Positions 15,972 to 23,167 of a stretch of 34,503 bases of DNA are shown in pieces. Within the stretch, counting starts at the first letter, position 1; each line of letters begins with the position of its first letter. Location of the stretch: positions 1 to 34,503 of the forward strand of contig JAAFGT010000043.1 in assembly GCA_010365215.1 (NCBI GenBank). Reading direction: 5' to 3'. The notes beneath the pieces were generated by a model that made no database searches, was not told the origin of the DNA, and saw nothing but the letters and a program-made list of their open reading frames with translations. The stretch comes from Acidipila sp. Lineage in GTDB: Bacteria > Acidobacteriota > Terriglobia > Acidiferrales > UBA7541. Position numbers and translations under genes: made by a program.

Positions 15972-16982
15972 GTGACTTACGATTTGATCTGCGTGGGAGC
16001 GGGGCCGACTGGTCTGGCCTGCGCGATGGAGGCGGTGCGCGCCGGGTTGAAGCCCTTGGTCATCGACAAGGGCGCGTTCTGCAATTCGCTCTACTACTAT
16101 CCCACCAACATGCTGTTCTTCACCACCTCGGACAAAATGGAAATCGGCGACCTGCCCATGTCCATCACCGCCGACAAGCCCACGCGCAGCGAAGCGCTGA
16201 AGTATTACCGCAAGGCCGCGGAGTTTTACCATTTGGAGGTACGCCTCTACGAATCGGTCGAACGGATAGAGCGTGTGGGGAGTAAGGACGGCGGATTTGC
16301 CGTGCACACGCGTCGGGGGAATGGCGCGGTGGAAGTCTACCAGGCCACCCGCGTGGTCATCGCCACGGGTTATTACGACCGCCCGCGCCCTATGGGTGTG
16401 CCTGGCGAAGACCTGCCGCACGTCTCGCATTACTACCGCGAGGCCCATCCCTGCTGGCAGCAGGACGTCGTCGTCATTGGCGGAAAAAATTCCGCGGCGG
16501 AGACGGCACTCGATCTCTTCCGCGGCGGCGCGCGCGTGACCCTGGTGCATCGCCACGCCGCGGTGAGCGACCGAATTAAATACTGGGTGAAGCCCGACAT
16601 CGAGAACCGCATCGAGGCCGGCGAAATTCAAGCGTGCTTTTCGTCGCGGGTAACGCGCATCGAGCCCGGAAAAGTGTGGGTAGCCCCGGTTAACGGCAGC
16701 GCCAGCGCCGCCGCCGACCACGAGCGCTCCATTCCGGCGGCCTTCGTCTTCGCCATGACCGGCTATAATCCCGACTTCGAATTTCTAAAACGGCAAGGCA
16801 TCCGCCTCGACCCCGCCACACAAAAGCCCGAGCTAAATCCCGAAACGCTGGAGACCAATGTCCCGGGACTCTACGTGGCCGGCGTAGTCGTCGGCGGATT
16901 GCAGACCGGAGAAATCTTCATCGAGAACGGCCGTTTCCACGGCAAGCAAATCATTGCCGCAATTCGCGGCACAACTCGGTAG
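15972..16982 (+). CDS. YpdA-like FAD/NAD(P)H disulfide reductase
   Basis: 336 residues from GTG 15972, which has GGGAG upstream and gives the usual length. The N-terminal FAD motif is YDLICVGAGPTGLACAME. The YpdA-type middle block is FCNSLYYYPTNMLFFTTSDKMEIGDLPM. The NAD(P)H motif is DVVVIGGKNSAAETALDLFRGGARVTLVHR, and the FAD-closing block near the C-terminus is VPGLYVAGVVVGG. YpdA is the proposed bacillithiol disulfide reductase. In characterised YpdA proteins the first glycine motif carries a Cys (GGGPCG); here it is GAGPTG, with Thr13, so the redox mechanism may differ. Cys7 and Cys17 are nearby. Membership in the family is clear; the exact substrate is not. Confidence 0.85.
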   Translation: MTYDLICVGAGPTGLACAMEAVRAGLKPLVIDKGAFCNSLYYYPTNMLFFTTSDKMEIGDLPMSITADKPTRSEALKYYRKAAEFYHLEVRLYESVERIERVGSKDGGFAVHTRRGNGAVEVYQATRVVIATGYYDRPRPMGVPGEDLPHVSHYYREAHPCWQQDVVVIGGKNSAAETALDLFRGGARVTLVHRHAAVSDRIKYWVKPDIENRIEAGEIQACFSSRVTRIEPGKVWVAPVNGSASAAADHERSIPAAFVFAMTGYNPDFEFLKRQGIRLDPATQKPELNPETLETNVPGLYVAGVVVGGLQTGEIFIENGRFHGKQIIAAIRGTTR

Positions 16983-17040
16983 TTCTGGAAAAACAGTTTC
17001 ACGGGCAAACAGATCCTTACCCCCAGGCACCCCTGCTCGA

Positions 17041-18687
17041 TCAACAGCCGAATGAACCGGGATTAAGGCCGTTGGAAACTACCCTGTTGCATCGATTCGT
17101 CTCTGCCAGTCCATGCCATGCATTGAAGTTTTGGTCCTCGCAGCAGTCGTTTGCATTTCCCGGCGGAGGGTTCGGGACCAACAGGGCGGCGGCGATGGCA
17201 ACCACCGCAGCGGCGACCAGACCTGCGACAATGCTCCGGCTAAATCCAGAGCGATCCGCACTCCGCGCGTCAACGGGCGATCTATTATTACGCGCTTGCG
17301 CCGGCGAGTTCGGAAGGTTGGGGCGCGCGGCGAGGACGGGGTAGAGCGCGGGGTCGCGTGCCGCGGCAGCTCTGGCATTGTATTTCGCCACCTGCTGTTG
17401 AAGCATCGCAATATTTCCGCCCTGGCACGATTGTGCCTTCGCTTGCCAACTCTGCGCCTGGGCGGTGTCCGCGGGAACGCCACTCCCTTTGGTGTACATA
17501 TCTGCGATGGCCTGCATGGCCACGCAATTGCCGCCGGCGGCGGCCTTCTTATATGCCTCCATCGCTTTTAGGTGCCAGTAGGGCGGATCGCCGCCCAGCT
17601 TTCCCATATTGTATTCAAAGCCCAGCGCCAGCCACCCTCTGGGGTCGCCCGCATCGGCGGCTTTTGTCGCCCAATAGGTAGCGCGATTACCGCTAACTGG
17701 CGTTTTTTGGTCGGCGTAAACATCGGAGAGCAGCGGCATCGCCAGAACATAGTTCGCTTCAGCGGCCTTTTGCAGAAGATGGAATGACCGCGACGCGTCA
17801 GCCGTCACGCCCAATCCGTCGTGATAAAGGATAGCCAATTCATAGGCCGCCTGCGCGTCACCGTGATCCGATGCCTTGTGATACCAGTAGGCCGCCGCGG
17901 GATAGTCAGGTTGCGCGCTTCCGTCCGGGGCCAGAGTGCTGTACTGATAGAGCAGCCCGAGAGTGCGTTGGGCCCTCACATCTCCCGCATCGGCCTTCGC
18001 GGTAAGGTCGCGTTTCAGTTGCTCGATACCGCTGGCATTGGCCCCCGGTTTGCCCAGCACGGGCTTGTTCAGTCCAGTCGGCTGCGCTCCGTAAGTGAAG
18101 CTGGTCTTGCCCAGCGCCGCGAGTGCCCTTGCGGCCATCGCCTTCTCTTGCTCCAGGCCGATCTCGCTTGGGCCGATCATCAAGCGCGTTGTGCCTCCCA
18201 GGAACACAAACAGCGTCACGTTATTGGGCGCTCCGATCCAGAAGGCCGCATCGCCCAGACCGGGCAGATCCGTCGGATGGTCGTAGGTGCGGGTATCGAC
18301 TTGCTTCCGAGCCTCGTCCACGGCGTGAGCGTTGGGCGTCGATGAGTACCGGACTTCGAGGCGGACGTTAACTACCTTCGGCGGCTTGGGCCGGTTGGGC
18401 GTTGCATAGTTAAACGTGAAGTTGGTAAAGCGGCAACCCTGATCAGCCGTGCCGGAAGTGAAATCAGGATCGAGAAGCGAACGAAAGGGCTCAGAGGGTT
18501 GCGGTGGTTCCAGCGTCACTCCAAGGATGGCCTCGGCGTCGGCTTTGGAGAGCAACTCGCATGCTGTTTTATTTTGCGCGTAGGCGGGCAAGCCCGAAAG
18601 CACGCATAGACCGGACAGGAAAACCAGACACGTCGCAAGATTTCGCACCGTGCGGAGAATTTTAAAATCAATTCTTCTCAGCTTCAT
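17041..18687 (-). CDS. Exported Sel1-repeat protein with C-terminal membrane helix
   Basis: 548 residues from the ATG at 18685-18687, preceded by GGGAGGT. A signal peptide (LATCLVFLSGLCVLSGLPAYA) leads into an N-terminal domain (about 35-190: ACELLSKADAEAILGVTLEPP, LPGLGDAAFWIG), which resembles small secreted sensory domains of unknown role. Several Sel1/TPR-like repeats follow (about 220-430), such as GDAQAAYELAILYHDGLGV and GNCVAMQAIADMYTKGSGV. Near the end is a single hydrophobic segment (IVAGLVAAAVVAIAAALLV, about 490-510) and a short Cys-containing tail. Sel1 repeats mediate protein-protein contacts. It converges with the ypdA-like gene and has no obvious functional partner nearby. Confidence 0.82.
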   Translation of the reverse strand: MKLRRIDFKILRTVRNLATCLVFLSGLCVLSGLPAYAQNKTACELLSKADAEAILGVTLEPPQPSEPFRSLLDPDFTSGTADQGCRFTNFTFNYATPNRPKPPKVVNVRLEVRYSSTPNAHAVDEARKQVDTRTYDHPTDLPGLGDAAFWIGAPNNVTLFVFLGGTTRLMIGPSEIGLEQEKAMAARALAALGKTSFTYGAQPTGLNKPVLGKPGANASGIEQLKRDLTAKADAGDVRAQRTLGLLYQYSTLAPDGSAQPDYPAAAYWYHKASDHGDAQAAYELAILYHDGLGVTADASRSFHLLQKAAEANYVLAMPLLSDVYADQKTPVSGNRATYWATKAADAGDPRGWLALGFEYNMGKLGGDPPYWHLKAMEAYKKAAAGGNCVAMQAIADMYTKGSGVPADTAQAQSWQAKAQSCQGGNIAMLQQQVAKYNARAAAARDPALYPVLAARPNLPNSPAQARNNRSPVDARSADRSGFSRSIVAGLVAAAVVAIAAALLVPNPPPGNANDCCEDQNFNAWHGLAETNRCNRVVSNGLNPGSFGC

Positions 18688-18875
18688 CCGGCACCTCCCG
18701 TTCGAATCCCACCAACGAATCCACCGGGGCAATGCCGTGTCTCGTAACCATTCTGGAGACCGGGTGACCACCTTGCGCCGGGAATTTTGAACAGTATCTT
18801 GAAACGGGCGCACCGTCCACTGCTGCGCTGGCAGTTCAAAGGAATCGGCAACGGCCTGGCGCCACCGCAGGCGGT

Positions 18876-18904
18876 TTGCGCCCGTCCGGTGCGGCTGCTA
18901 AACT
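18876..18904 (+). promoter_or_regulatory. Promoter of nuoI, probably giving a leaderless mRNA
   Basis: TTGCGC (18876-18881), exactly 17 bases, then TAAACT (18899-18904) with TG one base before it, an extended -10. The A of the nuoI ATG is the seventh base after the -10 box, where transcription would normally start. No Shine-Dalgarno is present. Confidence 0.55.
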
Positions 18905-18910
18905 GAAATC

Positions 18911-19384
18911 ATGGCATCCATGGTGGGCGAAGTGGTTGGCACGGTGCGCGCGCTGGTCAAGGGATTCAGCGTCACCTTCCGCAATATGCTGGGCAAGACC
19001 ACCACGGAAGCTTATCCCGACGCCCCCGCCACGCTGATGCCGCGCTACCGTGGCATTCACGTCCTGCATCGCGACGACGGCGGCCTGGAAAAGTGCGTGG
19101 GCTGCTTTCTCTGCTCCGCGGCATGCCCGGCAAACTGCATCTACATCGAGGCTGCGGAAAACACCGACGCCCAGCGCATCTCCGCGGGCGAGCGCTACGC
19201 CAAGGTCTACAACATCGATTATTCGCGCTGTATTTTCTGCGGTTATTGCGTCGAAGCCTGCCCCACCGATGCCATCACCCACGGCCACGGCTTCGAGCTG
19301 GCCACCTACGACATCAATTCGCTGGTCTACCGAAAAGAGCGCCTGCTCGAGCCCGGCCCGGCGAAGAAAACCGCGCACGTTTAG
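18911..19384 (+). CDS. nuoI: NADH-quinone oxidoreductase subunit I (solitary)
   Basis: 157 residues with the two [4Fe-4S] motifs of NuoI: C62-VG-C65-FL-C68-SAA-C72-P and C107-IF-C110-GY-C113-VEA-C117-P. They carry the linker NIDYSR and the tail TDAITHGHGFELATYDINSLVYRKERLL typical of the family. NuoI sits in the peripheral arm of complex I and passes electrons through clusters N6a and N6b. No other nuo gene is in the window, so this is an orphan copy; complex I genes elsewhere in the genome would be needed for it to work in that complex. Two ATG codons (18911, 18920) are possible; the first matches the promoter geometry. Confidence 0.93.
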   Translation: MASMVGEVVGTVRALVKGFSVTFRNMLGKTTTEAYPDAPATLMPRYRGIHVLHRDDGGLEKCVGCFLCSAACPANCIYIEAAENTDAQRISAGERYAKVYNIDYSRCIFCGYCVEACPTDAITHGHGFELATYDINSLVYRKERLLEPGPAKKTAHV

Positions 19385-19616
19385 ATCTCTCGCTTAACCT
19401 AGCTCGATTAGCCGCAACCATTCCCTGATTTTGCAATGCTCGGAGAGACGGCGAGGTGCGCAAGGCGTGAAAGAATCGCGGTTTTCGCACTGCGAGCGCT
19501 CGCTATGAGCGCGTTCCGTTCCGGGATGACCGCGTGGCCTGGCTACAGGCCCGCGCACTCGCTTTGAACTGCTTGAGTACGCGGACCTGCAAGCGAGCCC
19601 GGCCGGTTCCGTGCCC

Positions 19617-20441
19617 TCAGCTCAGCCGGGTCAGCAGGACCAGGCAAAATAGTCCGCAGCCCACCAGCACGAACGAAGCGGGCTCCGGGGTGGGCGTGAT
19701 TACGCCACCGCCGCCGCTTAATCCGCCGCTGTTCCCGCAGGAGGTGCCTGCCGCGCCGATGGAGATGTTATTCGTGTCCAGCGTTACGCCGCCATTGTGC
19801 GCCAGAGCCCGGCCGCACGAGATATTGGCACCGGTATTCAAGGTGATGCTGGTCAGCGCGAGAATATTTCCCAGGAACGATGTTCCGGTCCCGAGCGTCG
19901 CGGAGCTGCCCACCTGAAAAAACACGCTGGTATTGGCGCCGGGGTTGATGATCGTCACCGACGAGGCCGAGGAGGTGATCAGCGTGCTGCCAATCTGGAA
20001 AATGAATTGCTGATTGGCCTTGCCCTGAGCGTTGAGAATCAGTCCTCCGGTCAATGGCGCCGACGTGGAAAACGTATAAACGCCCGCCGTCAGTGTTTGG
20101 CCGCCTAGATTCTGGCCCGACAAGTTCGCAGTGGACGGCAGGTTCTTTAAAGTGTTGTAGGCATTAATGAGATCGATTTGCGCCTGGTTCGTGACGGCAC
20201 CAGGACCTAGGATCGTTCCACCGGTTACGACTCCCGGTGGAAAACCGGTAATCGCGCTGCCTCCGGAAACACCTACATTCCCGTTAATGGTGCTGGCTCC
20301 GGTATTGGTTACCGTAGATCCACCCAGGACCGCAAAACTGCTTGCGCTCATCAGAATGGAATTGGCGGAAGCAGGTGTGGCCAGTAGGGAACTAAGCAAT
20401 GCTAACGCTGGTAAAAGCAATAGAGACTTCACAATCTTCAT
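19617..20441 (-). CDS. Ice-binding-like DUF3494 protein with PEP-CTERM signal
   Basis: 274 residues. A signal peptide (LLLLPALALLSSLLATPASA) is followed by one DUF3494 domain (about 28-235). Typical features are FAVLGGSTVTNTGASTINGNVGVSGG, TNQAQIDLINAYNTL, GGQTLTAGVYTFSTSAPLTGGLILNAQG and a low-complexity beta-solenoid made of T/S/N/G. The last residues are a sorting signal, PEP at about 252 followed by a hydrophobic run and a final Arg (PEPASFVLVGCGLFCLVLLTRLS-like). Members of this family bind ice in some microbes, while many others have no tested activity. PEP-CTERM proteins are cut and placed at the cell surface or in exopolysaccharide by an exosortase (EpsH/XrtA). AGGAG precedes the ATG. 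It lies downstream of sulP on the same strand. Confidence 0.9.
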   Translation of the reverse strand: MKIVKSLLLLPALALLSSLLATPASANSILMSASSFAVLGGSTVTNTGASTINGNVGVSGGSAITGFPPGVVTGGTILGPGAVTNQAQIDLINAYNTLKNLPSTANLSGQNLGGQTLTAGVYTFSTSAPLTGGLILNAQGKANQQFIFQIGSTLITSSASSVTIINPGANTSVFFQVGSSATLGTGTSFLGNILALTSITLNTGANISCGRALAHNGGVTLDTNNISIGAAGTSCGNSGGLSGGGGVITPTPEPASFVLVGCGLFCLVLLTRLS

Positions 20442-20505
20442 CGTCGGCTCCTGTGGGCTAGAAGCTCTGTCAATAGTCTTGGCTGATACTATCCTCTCAA
20501 ATCAG

Positions 20506-20529
20506 ACTGTCTGTCTTTATTTGGACAGT
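20506..20529. promoter_or_regulatory. Inverted repeat upstream of the ice-binding protein gene
   Basis: ACTGTC (20506-20511) and GACAGT (20524-20529) face each other across 12 AT-rich bases, inside an AT-rich patch between sulP and the DUF3494 gene. It could be an operator or a leader hairpin for the minus-strand gene. A weak promoter (TTGAGA, 17 bases, ACTATT on the minus strand) overlaps the following 60 bp. There is no T-run, so it is not a good terminator. Confidence 0.4.
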
Positions 20530-20570
20530 AGCGTAAATTTATATTTAGCTTCCACTACAGGCAGGACGTG

Positions 20571-22298
20571 CTAGAGCTGGGCGTTGGCTGGTACTAACGG
20601 TACTGAGGCGTGCAACTTTTCCGCGCGGGCTAATGCTTCCTCGATATTGGCGCAAATATTTTCGCGTCCTACGTGCTGTTCGAACTCCGCCTGCTTCATC
20701 AGCCGCGCGGGTTGGTGCATGGCGCCACAGAGAATCATGGCGCGCCCGGAGGCGTGCAGCTCGCCGGCCAGGCGTTCGAGCGCCAGCACGCCGGTGGCGT
20801 CGATGGCATTCATGTTGCGCAGGCGCAGAATCACCACCTGTGGCAGCTCGGGAATGCGGTCGCTGATTGCCGAAATCTTGTCGGTGGCGCCAAACAGGAA
20901 CGGCCCGTGGATGCGGAAGATGGTTAGATAAGGCGGAAAAACTTTGTCCTGCAGACTGTGCGCGCGCCCGTGATGGATATATTCTTCGGTCACGCGGGTG
21001 ACCGTGGTGGTGATGGTCACTTTGCGGATGTAGAGAAGCGCCGCCAGGATCATCCCCACTTCCACGGCCACGCTCAGGTCGGCCATTACCGTCAGACCCA
21101 GCGTCACCAGCCACACGCTGATATCGGCGGTGCTGAGCTTGAGCAGCTCGGGAATCTGCCCCCACTCGCCCATGTTGTAAGAGACCATCATCAGAATTGC
21201 CGCCAGCACGGCCAAGGGAATAAATCGCGCCAGCGGCGCGGCGAACAGCAACACCCCCAGCAGCGTCACCGCGTGAATCATCCCGGCCAGGGGAGTCTGC
21301 CCGCCCGAGCGAACGTTGGTAGCCGTGCGCGCAATGGCTCCGGTCGCCGGCAGGCCGCCGAACAGCGGCGAAACAATGTTGGCGAACCCCTGCGCGATCA
21401 GCTCGACGTTGGGGTTGTGTCTGTCGCCGGTCATGCGGTCGGCCACCACCGCCGACATCAGCGACTCGATGGCCCCCAGCACGGCGATGGTGATGGCCGG
21501 GCGCAGCAGCGTGTGAAGGATCTCCACGTGGAACTGCGGCACCACGATGTGCGGCAATCCTTGTGGAATGCCGCCGAAGCGCGAGCCGATGGTCTCGATG
21601 TGCAATCCCAGCGCCCAGGCCGCAGCCGTGCCGCAGAAGAGCACCACAATCATTCCCGGCGCGCGCTTGATATGCGCGGAGAACAGCACCAGAAGCAGCA
21701 GCGAGACCAGCGCCAGCAGGGAAGCGGCCACGGAAAAACTCGAGAAGTTCCGCGCCAGGGCCGCCATTCGCGGCAGAAACGCGGCGGGCACGTGCTCGAG
21801 CGAGATGCCGAAGAAATCCTTAATCTGCGTGCTGGCGATCAGCAGCGCGATCCCGTTGGTGAAGCCGACCACTACGGGGCGGGGAATGAATTTCACCGCG
21901 CTGCCCAGGCCGCTGAGCCCGGCAAGCACCAGCAGCACGCCCGCCATCATCGTGCACATGAACAGCCCGGCAACACCATAGGTGGCGATGATCCCCGCCA
22001 CCACCACTACAAACGCGCCGGTGGGCCCACCAATCTGCACGCGCGAACCGCCCAGCGCGGAAATAATAAACCCGGTGACGATCGCGCAGTAGATCCCCGC
22101 CTGCGGCGTCAGCCCGCTGGCAATGGCAAACGCCATAGCCAGCGGCAGCGCTACCAGCCCCACGGTGACGCCCGCCACCAGATCCTTCAGGAACGTGTGC
22201 GCGTCGTAATCGCGCAGGCAGACGACGGATTTCGGCATCCAGCGGTAAAACGCGGCGCTGGCCGGGGCGGTAGCGGGCGATTGGTTTGTGGCACTCAC
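20571..22298 (-). CDS. SulP-family anion permease with STAS domain
   Basis: 575 residues. The transporter part (about 30-420) has ten or more hydrophobic segments and the SulP signatures DLVAGVTVGLVALPLAMAFAIASGLTPQAGIYCAI and GGSRVQIGGPTGAFVVVVAGI. The C-terminal STAS domain (about 450-560) includes RIHGPFLFGATDKI and VILRLRNMNAIDATGVLALERLAGEL, the pattern seen in SLC26/SulP proteins. These carry sulfate, bicarbonate, chloride or dicarboxylates; the substrate cannot be read from the sequence. It starts at GTG (22296-22298) after an A-rich stretch with no clear Shine-Dalgarno. There is no sulfate-assimilation or carbonic anhydrase gene beside it to suggest the ion. Confidence 0.93.
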   Translation of the reverse strand: MSATNQSPATAPASAAFYRWMPKSVVCLRDYDAHTFLKDLVAGVTVGLVALPLAMAFAIASGLTPQAGIYCAIVTGFIISALGGSRVQIGGPTGAFVVVVAGIIATYGVAGLFMCTMMAGVLLVLAGLSGLGSAVKFIPRPVVVGFTNGIALLIASTQIKDFFGISLEHVPAAFLPRMAALARNFSSFSVAASLLALVSLLLLVLFSAHIKRAPGMIVVLFCGTAAAWALGLHIETIGSRFGGIPQGLPHIVVPQFHVEILHTLLRPAITIAVLGAIESLMSAVVADRMTGDRHNPNVELIAQGFANIVSPLFGGLPATGAIARTATNVRSGGQTPLAGMIHAVTLLGVLLFAAPLARFIPLAVLAAILMMVSYNMGEWGQIPELLKLSTADISVWLVTLGLTVMADLSVAVEVGMILAALLYIRKVTITTTVTRVTEEYIHHGRAHSLQDKVFPPYLTIFRIHGPFLFGATDKISAISDRIPELPQVVILRLRNMNAIDATGVLALERLAGELHASGRAMILCGAMHQPARLMKQAEFEQHVGRENICANIEEALARAEKLHASVPLVPANAQL

Positions 22299-22662
22299 TA
22301 GTTTTTTTTGAGCGGACGGGAATTATCTTCCTTTTTCGGTTGCGATCCCACGATAGCACGCGCAGCCCGTTGCAATCCGCGCGGGTAACACGCAAGTTTC
22401 CACGCGAACCACGGATTCCGTCCGGCGCACGGGCACCCGCCGTCCGGGAGGGCCGTGCCCGTGCTGGAGGAGAGCATCGCGCGTGATGCAGGAACGGAAT
22501 CTGCAGGGTCACGCTTCGTTTTTGTTGGAGAGGCGTTTACTTCGCTCTTACGGCCGGGGCTCCTAGGCAAAGCGAGGGTTGGTTACCCTCGTCTTATACG
22601 CGGGGGGTTTTCTTCAACGCCTTGCCCCGCAATGCTATGATAGATTTGCCGCGGGAGGCAGC
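22299..22662. other. Divergent intergenic region with two hairpins and hicA promoter
   Basis: 364 bp between divergent sulP and hicA. Two palindromes are present: arms GCACGGGCA (22427-22435) and TGCCCGTGC (22456-22464) around 20 bases, and CGAGGGT-TGGTT-ACCCTCG (22573-22591). Neither has a T-run, so they look like repeat-type hairpins. A promoter for hicA is likely: TTCAAC (22613-22618), 17 bases, TATGAT (22636-22641), about 22 bp from the start codon. No gene was found here. Confidence 0.5.
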
Positions 22663-22851
22663 GTGAAGCTCCGCGATTTGTTACGTCTGCTGGAGGATGA
22701 CGGTTGGCGTTTGGTACGCACCCGAGGAAGCCATCGGCAGTTCAAGAATGCGAGCAAGCCTGGCACGGTCACCGTGGCAGGCAAACCTGGCGTTGATGTT
22801 CCACCCGGAACTCTGAACGCCATTCTCAAGCAAGCCGGGCTGAAGAAATAA
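22663..22851 (+). CDS. hicA: HicA-family mRNA interferase toxin
   Basis: 62 residues from GTG 22663, with GGGAGG six bases upstream; the in-frame extension further upstream has no start signal. The sequence is a complete HicA fold: KLRDLLRLLEDDGWRLVRTRGSHRQFKN with the catalytic His24 in GSHRQF, then VDVPPGTLNAILKQAGL. HicA cuts mRNA through this dsRNA-binding-like fold, and the adjacent HicB neutralises it. The two genes are 11 bp apart and form one operon with its own promoter. The reader should note there is no transposase or integrase next to the pair. Confidence 0.94.
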   Translation: MKLRDLLRLLEDDGWRLVRTRGSHRQFKNASKPGTVTVAGKPGVDVPPGTLNAILKQAGLKK

Positions 22852-22862
22852 GGGAGTCTACG

Positions 22863-23078
22863 ATGCGCTACATGGTGGTGATCGAGCGCGGAGAAAAAAG
22901 CTGGGGAGCACATGTGCCCGACCTCCCCGGTTGCATTGCTGTCGCCGAGACGCGGGGGGAAGTCGTTCGACTTCTTCGCGAGGCCATTGACTTCCACATC
23001 CAGGGCCTTAGGGAAGATGGTTTGCCAGTGCCACAGCCGAGTTCCGAGAGTGAGATTGTCGAAGTCGGCGCCTCATAA
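22863..23078 (+). CDS. hicB: HicB-family antitoxin, short form
   Basis: 71 residues with the partial RNase H fold of HicB: YMVVIERGEKSWGAHVPDLPGCIAVAETRGEVVRLLREAIDFHIQGLREDGLPVPQPSS. The PDLPGC motif and the final DGLPVPxP strand are typical. Unlike longer HicB proteins it has no C-terminal helix-turn-helix or ribbon-helix-helix domain, so it probably neutralises HicA but may not repress the operon alone. AGGGAG lies before the ATG. It converges with aspA. Confidence 0.93.
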   Translation: MRYMVVIERGEKSWGAHVPDLPGCIAVAETRGEVVRLLREAIDFHIQGLREDGLPVPQPSSESEIVEVGAS

Positions 23079-23167
23079 CGTTGCCTTCGCAGGTCAATGC
23101 GGCGCGCAGTTACGAATTGGCAGTTGGAACGCCCCTGCAGGCCCCAACCATCGCGAGCTAGTTACGT

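Noticed and set aside
16993-17011. A parS-like word, GTTTCACG followed by AAACA
   Set aside because: It has an extra base and mismatches in the centre compared with TGTTTCACGTGAAACA, so it is not a convincing ParB site.
18695-18725. A TTCGAATCCC word that resembles a tRNA T-loop
   Set aside because: The flanking bases do not form a T-stem and no acceptor, D or anticodon arm can be drawn around it.
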